64,000 nt of DNA, from assembly GCF_001941845.1 (NCBI RefSeq), contig NZ_CP018870.1, positions 6,114,001-6,178,000 of the forward strand, given 5' to 3'. The position numbers and the translations under genes were made by a program. Origin of the DNA: Streptomyces sp. TN58 (GTDB lineage: Bacteria > Actinomycetota > Actinomycetes > Streptomycetales > Streptomycetaceae). Shown here one piece after another: positions 56,712 through 64,000 of this stretch. The notes beneath the pieces are model-generated. The model saw only the letters and a program-made list of their open reading frames with translations, was not told the origin of the DNA and made no database searches. Within the stretch, counting starts at the first letter, position 1; every line of letters starts with the position of its first letter.

Positions 56712-58445
56712 ATGAGTGCCGAATCACCGGAACAGCCGCCTCCGGACACCCCGGGCGGCAGCCCCGGGGGTCCCGTGGACGGCGCCCCCGACCACACCGT
56801 CGTCACCATCGGTGTGATCGCCGTGCTCGCCGTCGTCGCCTGGGCGGCACTCGCCGGGGACACCTTCGACACGGCGTCGAGCACCGCGCTGGCATGGGTC
56901 CTGAACAACTTCGCCTGGCTGTTCGTGATCGCCGCGGACGTCTTCCTCGTCATGTGCGTCGTCCTCGCCATCAGCCGCTTCGGCCGTATCCGCCTCGGCG
57001 CGGACGACTCCGAACCCGAGTTCACCAACCTCTCGTGGATCGCGATGATGTTCAGCGCGGGCATGGGCATCGGCCTGATGTTCTACGGCGTGGGGGAGCC
57101 CCTCACCCACTACCTCGCGCCGCCGCCCGCCTCCGGAGCTGCACCCCGCACCGGCGGCGCCGCCCTCGCGGCCATGGAGTACTCCTTCTTCCACTGGACC
57201 CTCACCCCCTGGGCCATCTACGGCATCGCCGGACTCGCCCTCGCCTACGCGACCTTCCGCAAGGGCCGGGGCAACCGCCTCAGCTCCGCCTTCGTCCCCC
57301 TCATCGGCCGGGAGCGGGCCGACGGCGCGCCCGGCAAGGCCATCGACCTGCTCGCCGTCTTCGCCACGGTCTTCGGCACCGCCACCAGCCTCGGCCTCGG
57401 CGCGCTCCAGGTCTCCAAGGGCCTCAGCCTCACCACCGGCATCAAGGACTCCACCACCGTCGAGCTGGTCATCATCTGCTCGCTCTCGGCGGCGTTCGTG
57501 CTCTCCGCCTTCTCCGGCCTGCACAAGGGCGTGAAGTGGCTGAGCACCGGCAACATCGTGCTCGCCGCCGTCCTGATGCTCTTCGTCTTCCTCCTCGGCC
57601 CCACCGTCTACGTCCTCGACGTGATCCCCTCCAGCGTCGGCGGCTACCTGAGCGAGCTGCTGCCCATGGCCAGCCGAACCGGCGCCTTCACCGACAGCGC
57701 CTGGCTGGGAGCGTGGACGATCTTCTACTGGGCGTGGTGGCTCTCCTGGGCGCCCTTCGTCGGCACCTTCGTCGCGCGCATCTCGCGGGGCCGCACCATC
57801 CGCGAGTTCCTCGTCGGCGTGCTGCTCGTGCCCAGCGGGGCCACCGCCGTCTGGTTCTGCGTGATGGGCGGCACCGCCATCCGCCTCGACTCCACCGGCG
57901 CCGTCGAGTTCGCGGCCGAGATCAAGGAGGGCACCGAGGCCTCCCTCTTCGCGATGCTGGACGCGTTGCCGCTGTCCACCCTCACCTCGTGGGTCGCCAT
58001 GGCCCTGGTCATGACCTACTTCGTGACCAGTGCCGACTCCGCCTCCCTCGTCATGGGCTCCCTCACCAGCCGGGGCTCCCTCCACCCGCCGACCTGGCTG
58101 GTCGTCACCTGGGGTGTGCTGATGGCCGCCGTGGCCGCCGTACTCCTCCTCGCGGGCGGCCTGAAATCCCTGCAGACCGCCACCATCCTGGTCGCGCTGC
58201 CGTTCGTCCTGGTCATGCTGCTGCTCTGCTGGGCCCTGGTGAAGGAGCTCCGCGAGGACCCCGGCGCGGGACCCGCCCGCCACCACCCCCTGCACGGCCT
58301 GCGGGACGCGGTCCGGGCCATGGTCGGCGAGGCTGTCACCGAGCAGGGGCCCGGCTCCCGGCACGCCCGCCTGCGCCGCGTAGCGCAGTCCGGCGGGCGG
58401 GACCCCGGGCCCCCTCCCGGCACCGGCCCGGGGACGGGCGTCTGA
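56712..58445 (+). CDS. BCCT-family betaine/choline/carnitine transporter
   Basis: The 577-residue membrane protein has about 12 hydrophobic segments and the BCCT signature around YWAWWLSWAPFVGTFVARIS with the surrounding Trp-rich helix, preceded by GMGIGLMFYGVGEP. It imports trimethylammonium osmolytes such as glycine betaine, driven by Na+ or H+. The soluble N- and C-terminal tails are Pro/Gly- and Arg/Gly-rich, respectively. Its 143-bp upstream spacer is shared with the divergent glycerate kinase. Confidence 0.93.
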   Translation: MSAESPEQPPPDTPGGSPGGPVDGAPDHTVVTIGVIAVLAVVAWAALAGDTFDTASSTALAWVLNNFAWLFVIAADVFLVMCVVLAISRFGRIRLGADDSEPEFTNLSWIAMMFSAGMGIGLMFYGVGEPLTHYLAPPPASGAAPRTGGAALAAMEYSFFHWTLTPWAIYGIAGLALAYATFRKGRGNRLSSAFVPLIGRERADGAPGKAIDLLAVFATVFGTATSLGLGALQVSKGLSLTTGIKDSTTVELVIICSLSAAFVLSAFSGLHKGVKWLSTGNIVLAAVLMLFVFLLGPTVYVLDVIPSSVGGYLSELLPMASRTGAFTDSAWLGAWTIFYWAWWLSWAPFVGTFVARISRGRTIREFLVGVLLVPSGATAVWFCVMGGTAIRLDSTGAVEFAAEIKEGTEASLFAMLDALPLSTLTSWVAMALVMTYFVTSADSASLVMGSLTSRGSLHPPTWLVVTWGVLMAAVAAVLLLAGGLKSLQTATILVALPFVLVMLLLCWALVKELREDPGAGPARHHPLHGLRDAVRAMVGEAVTEQGPGSRHARLRRVAQSGGRDPGPPPGTGPGTGV

Positions 58446-58473
58446 GGCGGCGGCACCTCGGTAGGGTGGCCGG

Positions 58474-58974
58474 GTGACCACCACGGATGACTACGCCACG
58501 TACATCGCGAGCCTGCCCCGGGTGCTGGCCGGCGCGGCCGCCCTCTACCGCGACGCCGAGGGCCGGGTCCTGCTCGTCGAGCCCAACTACCGCGAGGGAT
58601 GGGCCCTGCCGGGCGGCACCGTCGAGTCGGACCAGGGCGAGTCGCCGCGCACCGCCGCCCGCCGGGAGAGCGCCGAGGAGATCGGCATCGACGTCCCCCT
58701 CGGCCGCCTCCTCGCCGTGGACTGGACCCTCGGCCCCGACCGGCCGCCGCTGGTCGCGTACCTCTACGACGGAGGCGTGCTCGACGAGGCCCGCCTCGCC
58801 TCGATCAGGCTCCAGGAGGAGGAGCTGATCTCGTGGCGTCTCGTCGACCCCGCCGAAGTCACCGCCTACCTGCCCGGATCACTCGGACTGCGCGTCCAGG
58901 AGGCCTACCGGGTCCTGCGGTCGGGTGAGGGCGCCGCGGAACTGGAGAACGGCCGGCGCCCGGCCACCGCGTAA
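58474..58974 (+). CDS. NUDIX hydrolase
   Basis: The 166-residue protein has the NUDIX box beginning GGTVESDQGESPRTAARRES and ending AEEIGIDV, which fits GX5EX7REUXEEXGU with a slightly longer first gap. The substrate (a nucleoside diphosphate derivative) is unknown. GTG 58474 lies 28 bases after the BCCT gene; the two may share a transcript. Confidence 0.88.
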   Translation: MTTTDDYATYIASLPRVLAGAAALYRDAEGRVLLVEPNYREGWALPGGTVESDQGESPRTAARRESAEEIGIDVPLGRLLAVDWTLGPDRPPLVAYLYDGGVLDEARLASIRLQEEELISWRLVDPAEVTAYLPGSLGLRVQEAYRVLRSGEGAAELENGRRPATA

Positions 58975-59010
58975 ACACCCGGCTTACTTCGACCAGGACA
59001 GAATCAGAAG

Positions 59011-59439
59011 ATGATCACGATGTACGCCTGGCCCAGCACGGCCGACGGGCCGGACGCCCTGCCCATGGTCCACTTCACCACGGACGAGCAGGCAGGCGGC
59101 GAGGTCACCCCCGACGGGACGCCGGTGTGGCTCTTCGACACCGCGATACGCGAGGGCGGCTGGGCCCCGTTCGCCGACTTCGAGGGCTGGTCCACGCCCG
59201 CCGCCGAGTGGCGTGCCCTCTACCGCCGCGAGGACGACTTCCTCGCCGTCACCGGCCCCGGCGCCTGCCAGGGCTGGTACGAGGGCAGCCTCGGGGCCGA
59301 CGCCGAATGGGTGGCGGCGGCCGCCGCGCAGCAGAGCGTGGTGCTGCTCGCCGCCCCCGTGCAGCACCCGTCGCTCTACGGCTACGCCGTCGAGGCCGGC
59401 GCCGGCTTCGCCCTGCTCGTCCCGCTCCTCGTGGTCTGA
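59011..59439 (+). CDS. Conserved hypothetical protein
   Basis: The 142-residue acidic protein is rich in Trp and aromatic residues (TPVWLFDTAIREGGWAPFAD, CQGWYEGSLGADAEW). It has no signal peptide or membrane segment until a mildly hydrophobic C-terminus. No domain was recognised. Codon bias supports it being real. It converges on the SHOCT protein gene; a short hairpin (59436-59450) contains both stop codons. Confidence 0.7.
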   Translation: MITMYAWPSTADGPDALPMVHFTTDEQAGGEVTPDGTPVWLFDTAIREGGWAPFADFEGWSTPAAEWRALYRREDDFLAVTGPGACQGWYEGSLGADAEWVAAAAAQQSVVLLAAPVQHPSLYGYAVEAGAGFALLVPLLVV

Positions 59440-59450
59440 CCGGCGGTCAG
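59436..59450. terminator. Hairpin spanning both convergent stop codons
   Basis: CTGACC-GGC-GGTCAG is a 6-bp stem that includes the TGA stops of the genes on both strands. Possibly a weak bidirectional terminator. Confidence 0.4.
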
Positions 59451-59836
59451 GCGAGCAGCTTGGCCTTCGCGCGGTCGAACTCCTCCTGCGTGATGTCGCC
59501 CTTGTCCTTGAGGGCGGCGAGCTTGTGCAGCTCGTCCGCCGAACCGCCGCCGGGGCCGGCCGCCTGCTGGACGTACTGCTTGAAGGCGGCCTCGTTCTCC
59601 TGCATCTGCTTCATCTCCCGCTCGGTCATGCTCTTCCCGCGGGCGATGAGGTACACGAACACGCCGAGGAACGGCAGGATCAGGACGAAGATCAGCCAGC
59701 CGGCCTTGCCCCAGCCGCTCAGCGAGTGGTCACGGAAGATGTCCGTGATGATCTTGAAGAGCAGGAAGAACCACATGATCCACAGGAACAGCCACAGCAT
59801 CGTCCAGAAGAGGTTCAGAAGCGGATAGTCGTCCAT
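59447..59836 (-). CDS. Small membrane protein with PLDc_N-like and SHOCT domains
   Basis: The 129-residue protein has two hydrophobic helices (LFWTMLWLFLWIMWFFLLF; AGWLIFVLILPFLGVFVYLI) of the phospholipase-D-N-terminal-like type. A charged linker follows, then a C-terminal SHOCT motif (LHKLAALKDKGDITQEEFDRAKAKLLA region). Proteins of this type are membrane anchors with an oligomerising tail. No enzyme activity is expected. Confidence 0.88.
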   Translation of the reverse strand: MDDYPLLNLFWTMLWLFLWIMWFFLLFKIITDIFRDHSLSGWGKAGWLIFVLILPFLGVFVYLIARGKSMTEREMKQMQENEAAFKQYVQQAAGPGGGSADELHKLAALKDKGDITQEEFDRAKAKLLA

Positions 59837-59911
59837 GCCCGGCTCCGATCGTGATGCGGTACCTCTTTCATACAGGTCGTCCCGTATGTCCGCATGTGGA
59901 GCGGTTCCGGC

Positions 59912-60412
59912 CTACGCCGTACGACGGGAGGCGGACTCAAAGGCCAACAGCTGCACCTTGCGCTCCACCCCGCCGCCGTAGCCCGTCATGCTGCCCGACG
60001 CACCGATCACCCGGTGACACGGCACGATGATCCCGACCGGATTCCTCCCGTTGGCCAGGCCCACCGCCCGCGAGGCGTTCGGCTTGCCCAGCCGCGCCGC
60101 CAACTCCCCGTACGACCACGTCTCGCCGTACGGGATCCGCACGAGCTGCGCCCACACCGTGCGCTGGAAATCCGTGCCCTCCAGACGCAGCGGCAGGTCG
60201 AACTCGGTCAGCTCCCCGGCGAAGTACGCGGCCAACTGCCGCACCACTTCCGGGAACGGCCCCTCGGAGGCGGCCACCCGCTCCCCGAAGAACTCCTCGG
60301 CCGGCCTGTGCCGCTGCCCCGTCATGTACAGGCCGCTGAGGACGCCGTCCGCGGCGACCAGGGTCAGCGGACCGTACGGACTGTCGACGACGGTGTGCTG
60401 CTTGGTGTTCAT
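59912..60412 (-). CDS. ogt: Methylated-DNA-protein cysteine methyltransferase
   Basis: The 166-residue suicide repair protein accepts the methyl group of O6-methylguanine on the Cys of PCHRVIG (near residue 130). It also has the helix-turn-helix region YGETWSYGELAARLGKP and NASRAVGLANGRNPVGII. It begins nine bases after the Ada-AlkA stop on the same strand, so the two form an alkylation-repair operon. Confidence 0.95.
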   Translation of the reverse strand: MNTKQHTVVDSPYGPLTLVAADGVLSGLYMTGQRHRPAEEFFGERVAASEGPFPEVVRQLAAYFAGELTEFDLPLRLEGTDFQRTVWAQLVRIPYGETWSYGELAARLGKPNASRAVGLANGRNPVGIIVPCHRVIGASGSMTGYGGGVERKVQLLAFESASRRTA

Positions 60413-60421
60413 GACTGCTCC

Positions 60422-61906
60422 TCAGACCGGCAGGTGGTTGATGGGGTGGGAGTCCGTGGCCCACAGGTACTGGACGGCGTACGCACGCCACGGCCGCCAG
60501 CCGGCGGCCCGCGCCGTCAACGCGGACGGGGTGGACGGCAGACCGAGCCCCCGCGCCGCGCGCCGCACGCCCAGATCGGACGGCGGAAACGCGTCCGGGT
60601 CACCGAGCGCCCGCATCGCGATCACCTCGGTCGTCCACGGACCGAAACCGGGCAGCGCCGACAACTGCGCGCGAGCCGCGTCCCAGTCGCTGTCGAAGCC
60701 GAGCGGCAGCGAACCGTCGGCGAGCGCCGAGACCAGGCCGGTGAGCGTGGCCCGCCGGCTGCGCGGCAGGGCCAGCGACTCGGGGTCGAGGCCGGCCAGC
60801 GCCTGCGGCGAGGGGAAGAGGTGCGTCAGCCCGCCCAGCGGGTCCTGAACTCGCTCGCCGTACGCCGCGACCAGCCGGGCGGCGTGCGTACGCGCCGCCG
60901 CCGTGGACACCTGCTGGCCCAGCACGGCCCGTACGGCGAACTCCGCCGCGTCGACCGTACGGGGAACCCGGCGTCCGGGGGCCTTGTCCACGAGCGGTGC
61001 CAGCAGCGGATCGGAGCGCAGCTGCTCGTCGACGGCCTCGGGATCGGCGTCGAGGTCGAGCATCCAGCGGCAGCGGCTGATGGCGATCGTCAGGTCACGC
61101 AGGTCGGTGAGCGCCAGGCGGCAGCCGATGTGGTCGGGCTGCGGGGTCAGGGCGACGACACCGGACCCGTGGGGGAGCCGCAGGGTGCGACGGTAGGCGC
61201 CGTCGCGCCACTCCTCGACGCCGGGCACCGCGGTCGCGGCCAGGTGCCCGAAGAGGTTGTCGGGGTTCAGGGGCGTACGGAACGGCAGGCGCAGGCTGAT
61301 CGTCCCAGGGATCCGGGGCGGGGCGTTCCTGCCGCGGCCCGCCCTGACCGACCGGTCGCGCAGCTCGCTCGGGGACAGGGCGAAGACCTCGCGGACGGTG
61401 TCGTTGAAGGTGCGGATGGAGGCGAAGCCGGCCGCGAAGGCCACATCGCCCATCGGCAGCTCGGAGGTCTCGATCAGCAGCCGGGCGGTCTGCGCGCGCT
61501 GCGCCCTGGCCAGGGCGAGGGGGCCGGCTCCGAGCTCGGCGCTCAGCTGGCGCTCGACCTGGCGGGTGGAGTATCCGAGGCGGGCGGCGAGCCCGGGGAC
61601 CCCTTCCCGGTCCACGACCCCGTCCTGGATCAGGCGCATCGCCCGGGCGACGGCGTCGGCGCGGGCGTTCCACTCGGGGGAGCCGGGGCTGGTGTCGGGC
61701 CGGCACCGCTTGCAGGCGCGGAACCCGGCCTGCTGGCAGGCGGCGGCACTGGGCAGGAAGGTCATGTTCTCGACCTTCGGGGGTACGGCGGGGCAGCTGG
61801 GCCGGCAGTAGATCCGGGTGGTCAGGACGGCGGTGAAGAACCAGCCGTCGAAGCGGGCGTCCTTCGACTGCACGGCCCTGATGCAGCGCTCGGTGTCGGT
61901 GTGCAT
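60422..61906 (-). CDS. Ada-type regulator fused to AlkA 3-methyladenine DNA glycosylase
   Basis: The 494-residue protein begins with the Ada zinc/methyl-acceptor domain (RIYCRPSCPAVPPK and ACKRCRPD supply four Cys). An AraC-type HTH follows (ELPMGDVAFAAGFASIRTFN), then the AlkA N-terminal domain and HhH-GPD glycosylase (LSALPGFGPWTTEVIAMRAL with the downstream catalytic Asp). It combines alkylation sensing, transcription activation and base excision, a known fusion in actinobacteria. The start is ATG 61906, in a G-rich upstream region. It heads the ogt operon and probably activates it. Confidence 0.93.
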   Translation of the reverse strand: MHTDTERCIRAVQSKDARFDGWFFTAVLTTRIYCRPSCPAVPPKVENMTFLPSAAACQQAGFRACKRCRPDTSPGSPEWNARADAVARAMRLIQDGVVDREGVPGLAARLGYSTRQVERQLSAELGAGPLALARAQRAQTARLLIETSELPMGDVAFAAGFASIRTFNDTVREVFALSPSELRDRSVRAGRGRNAPPRIPGTISLRLPFRTPLNPDNLFGHLAATAVPGVEEWRDGAYRRTLRLPHGSGVVALTPQPDHIGCRLALTDLRDLTIAISRCRWMLDLDADPEAVDEQLRSDPLLAPLVDKAPGRRVPRTVDAAEFAVRAVLGQQVSTAAARTHAARLVAAYGERVQDPLGGLTHLFPSPQALAGLDPESLALPRSRRATLTGLVSALADGSLPLGFDSDWDAARAQLSALPGFGPWTTEVIAMRALGDPDAFPPSDLGVRRAARGLGLPSTPSALTARAAGWRPWRAYAVQYLWATDSHPINHLPV

Positions 61907-62066
61907 GGCTCCAGCATCCGGGGCGGGATGGACGGGGGCTGGCGGTTTTCCGACATCAAGCGTAGCCCTGGCCGGGGGCTCGGCGGGGGTGGCGGGGTGG
62001 GGCGGTGCCGGGTCCGGGGACTCGGCGGGGGGGGGGCGGTGCCGGGGCCGGCGGCGGGGCGAGGGT
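61907..62066 (+). other. G-run-rich upstream region of alkA
   Basis: The plus strand carries many closely spaced runs of three or more G, including one of nine or so near 62027, enough for G-quadruplex formation. No gene is seen. Confidence 0.45.
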
Positions 62067-62407
62067 GTCCGGGGTAGGCATGATTTATGGCCCCTGAGCC
62101 AACGCACCAGGACCCAAAGGTGAGGGCCACAAATCACGTTTGACACCCCGGACACCCCCCGCCCCACCACCGGCCCCGTCGCACCGCGGCGGCTCCGCCC
62201 CCGGGCCCGGTTTCGTTCCCGGCCCCGTCCCCACCCACCTGCGCGGCTCCGCCCCCGGGGTCCGGTTTCGTTCCGGGGGGACGTGCGGAGGGGCCGTGTT
62301 CGGCGGTGGGGCGGGGAGGGGCCGGGGTGTCAAACGTGATTTGTGGCCCATCCCGCCGAGAACTGTCGTGTCCGGCTCAGGGGCCATAAATCATGCCTAC
62401 CCCGGAC
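62067..62407. repeat. Nested inverted-repeat structure (four copies of GGGCCAYAAATCAYG)
   Basis: Outer arms of 34 bp (62067-62100 and 62374-62407) and inner arms of 28 bp (62124-62151 and 62322-62349) are each perfectly complementary. All four arms contain the 15-bp motif GGGCCAYAAATCAYG in alternating orientation. Between the inner arms is a direct repeat of about 35 bp containing CGGCTCCGCCCCCGGG and CCGGTTTCGTTCC. No coding function is apparent. Confidence 0.9.
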
Positions 62408-62472
62408 CCTCCCCGCCCCGCCACCGGGCACGGCCCCGGCCCCCGACCCCGCCCCCGACCCGGGATAGGCCG

Positions 62473-62504
62473 AAGCCCCCGGATGCGTCCGCATCCGGGG
62501 GCTT
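62473..62504 (-). terminator. Terminator of the psd-pssA operon
   Basis: A perfect 15-bp stem (AAGCCCCCGGATGCG at 62473-62487 and its complement at 62490-62504) sits 13 bases past the pssA stop. Confidence 0.8.
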
Positions 62505-62516
62505 CCACCTGCCGAG

Positions 62517-63371
62517 CTAGCGCAGCGACGTCGCTCGGGCTTCGCGGCGGTTGTGGCGGAAGGTGTTGGCCCTCCGCGTCGTCGCGAACAGCGGAATGGT
62601 CGCCGCCATGGCGATCTGCAGGGCGCAGCCGGTCTGGAGCAGCAGCTGACCGCCCGGGGCGTCGAACGCCCAGGCCGCCAGCAGCCCCATCGCGCTGATG
62701 ATCCAGCAGAGCATCGCCACCGCGAGGACACCCCGCGGCTTGGGGTACTCGACCCGGCTCACCATCAGCCACGCGACCCCGATGATCGCCAGCAGCGTCG
62801 GGATGAACGGGAGCTCCAGCAGCACGATCGAGACGACCGTCAGGGCGCCGAAGGGGCTCGGCATGCCCTGGAACATGCCGTCCTTCATCGTCACGCAGCT
62901 GAATCTCGCGAGCCGGAGCACCACGGCGAGCAGCACCACGATCGCGGCCAGCGCCGACATCTTCTGGTCCGCGTCGACGGCGACCATGCCGTAGACGAGG
63001 ACGAAGTAGGCCGGGGCCAGACCGAAGCTGATCAGGTCGGACAGGTTGTCCAGCTCGGCGCCCATCGGGGAGCTGCGCAGCTTGCGGGCCACGATGCCGT
63101 CGAAGAGGTCGAAGACCGCGGCGAGCAGCATCAGTATCACCGCCGTGGCGGCGCTGTTGCGGGCCATGCCCGTCTCGCCGCTCCCGGTGAGGTGCGGGAT
63201 GAGGATTCCGGTGGTGGTGAAGTACACCGCCATGAATCCGCACGTCGCGTTACCGAGCGTGAGGGTGTCCGCTATCGACAGCCGCAGCGAGAGCGGCATG
63301 TCGTCCTGGGCGGACTCCTCCTCGGCGGACTCGGGCACCCAGCCGGTGGCCGGAGTCTCGGGGTCAGTCAC
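62517..63371 (-). CDS. pssA: CDP-diacylglycerol-serine O-phosphatidyltransferase
   Basis: The CDP-alcohol phosphotransferase signature DGIVARKLRSSPMGAELDNLSD (D-G-x2-A-R-x8-G-x3-D-x3-D) and six to eight hydrophobic segments identify phosphatidylserine synthase, which condenses CDP-diacylglycerol with serine at the membrane. GTG 63371 gives 284 residues; TTG 63377 is an alternative. The start overlaps the psd stop, so synthase and decarboxylase are coupled and together make phosphatidylethanolamine. Confidence 0.92.
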   Translation of the reverse strand: MTDPETPATGWVPESAEEESAQDDMPLSLRLSIADTLTLGNATCGFMAVYFTTTGILIPHLTGSGETGMARNSAATAVILMLLAAVFDLFDGIVARKLRSSPMGAELDNLSDLISFGLAPAYFVLVYGMVAVDADQKMSALAAIVVLLAVVLRLARFSCVTMKDGMFQGMPSPFGALTVVSIVLLELPFIPTLLAIIGVAWLMVSRVEYPKPRGVLAVAMLCWIISAMGLLAAWAFDAPGGQLLLQTGCALQIAMAATIPLFATTRRANTFRHNRREARATSLR

Positions 63372-64000
63372 GGTCAATTCGTGTCACCCCCGCGGTGGTG
63401 GCCTGACCGACCTCGACCGCGACCTCGACGCCCTCCGGGAGGTAGATGTCGACGCGGGAGCCGAAGCGGATCAGACCGATGCGTTCGCCCTGCTCCACCT
63501 TGGTGCCGGCCGGCAGGTAGGGAACGATGCGACGGGCGACGGCGCCGGCGATCTGCACCATCTCGATGTCACCGAGCTCGGTGTCGAAGTGCCAGACGAC
63601 GCGCTCGTTGTTCTCGCTCTCCTTGTTGAAGGCCGGGACGAATCCGCCGGGGATGTGCTCCACGGACGTCACCGTGCCCGCGAGGGGCGCGCGGTTGACG
63701 TGGACGTTGAGCGGGCTCATGAAGATCGCGACCCGGGTCCGTCCGTCCTTCCACGGCATGATGCTCTGCACCACACCGTCGGCGGGCGAGATGACACGGC
63801 CCTGGGCGATCTCACGCTCGGGGTCGCGGAAGAACCACAGCATGCCCGCGGCGAGCGCGGTTGCGGGCACGGCCGCCGCGGCCCAGCGTCCGGACTTGCG
63901 GGCCCGGGTGAGGCTGAGCGCCGCGGTGGCGACGGTCGGCAGAAGCCACGGCGATGCTCCGCGGGCGAGACGTACGCCAAGTCGGCTGTCGCGAGGTGCA
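63364..64000 (-). CDS. psd: Phosphatidylserine decarboxylase (5' end beyond window)
   Basis: The visible 211 residues contain FFRDPEREIAQGRVISPADGVV, FMSPLNVHVNRAPLAG and the C-terminal IRFGSRVDIYLP, where the self-cleaving Gly-Ser generates the pyruvoyl group (the FGSR version of the LGST motif). A hydrophobic N-terminal stretch precedes. It converts phosphatidylserine to phosphatidylethanolamine. The start lies to the right of the window. Confidence 0.92.
   Translation of the reverse strand, partial: APRDSRLGVRLARGASPWLLPTVATAALSLTRARKSGRWAAAAVPATALAAGMLWFFRDPEREIAQGRVISPADGVVQSIMPWKDGRTRVAIFMSPLNVHVNRAPLAGTVTSVEHIPGGFVPAFNKESENNERVVWHFDTELGDIEMVQIAGAVARRIVPYLPAGTKVEQGERIGLIRFGSRVDIYLPEGVEVAVEVGQATTAGVTRIDRD

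Noticed and set aside
59894..62077. Plus-strand open frame of 727 codons over ogt and alkA
   Set aside because: The opposite-strand genes have clear DNA-repair motifs. This translation is Arg/Gly/Gln-rich and domain-free.

Overview
The window is very GC-rich actinobacterial DNA and almost certainly comes from a Streptomyces chromosome. The evidence is the strong G/C third-position bias, frequent GTG starts, start/stop-coupled genes, and typical Streptomyces families: SpoIIE-type PP2C phosphatases, an F420-dependent LLM oxidoreductase next to a hydantoinase, a DUF1023 hydrolase, and an Ada-AlkA fusion.

Region 1 (1 to about 23.85 kb) is a nonribosomal peptide biosynthetic cluster. Two overlapping minus-strand genes encode an adenosylcobalamin glutamate mutase, which should supply (2S,3S)-3-methylaspartate. 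Facing the other way is a plus-strand run: a SAM methyltransferase, an NRPS A-PCP protein whose A domain is interrupted by an FkbM-type methyltransferase, a stand-alone condensation domain, and a 3,021-residue A-PCP-C-A-PCP-C-A-PCP-TE synthetase. Next come a BBE-type FAD oxidase, a class II aminoacyl-tRNA-synthetase-like catalytic core, an MFS exporter, a cytochrome P450 lacking the ExxR motif, an aspartyl/asparaginyl beta-hydroxylase-like oxygenase and an ATP-grasp ligase. Counting modules gives a four-residue peptide released by the thioesterase and then tailored. I do not recognise the product. The large synthetase contains near-perfect internal repeats in which the substrate-selecting A cores differ while the flanking DNA is essentially identical.

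Region 2 (about 23.9 to 36.14 kb) is a decayed mobile region. It holds pseudogenes, including a DUF5710/HNH protein; an IS21-family element with broken istB; an intact ISL3-family element with exact 8-bp target duplications; and a frameshifted XRE regulator coupled to a frameshifted TniQ gene and a second TniQ gene. An inverted third TniQ gene and a large serine recombinase with a one-base frameshift complete it. The recombinase ends at a junction (about 36.14 kb) with the 3' part of a hydantoinase gene, cut right at the codon for the catalytic carboxylated lysine. This looks like an attR site, so the mobile region, and possibly the peptide cluster, may lie on an element integrated into hydA.

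Region 3 (36.14 to 64 kb) reads as ordinary chromosomal backbone. In order it holds the hydA remnant and LLM oxidoreductase; tyrosine phosphatase; inositol-monophosphatase-like protein; phytoene-desaturase-like oxidoreductase; and a macrodomain protein. An Lrp regulator is divergent from a DMT exporter plus aminotransferase, followed by a lipoprotein and DUF1023 hydrolase pair. A sulfite oxidase plus persulfide dioxygenase/rhodanese pair for sulfide detoxification comes next, then two convergent PP2C sensor phosphatases, glycerate kinase, a BCCT transporter, a NUDIX hydrolase and two small proteins. The end carries the adaA-alkA/ogt alkylation repair operon and psd-pssA phospholipid synthesis genes, with psd cut by the window edge. 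Between pssA and alkA is an unusual nested inverted-repeat structure of about 340 bp.
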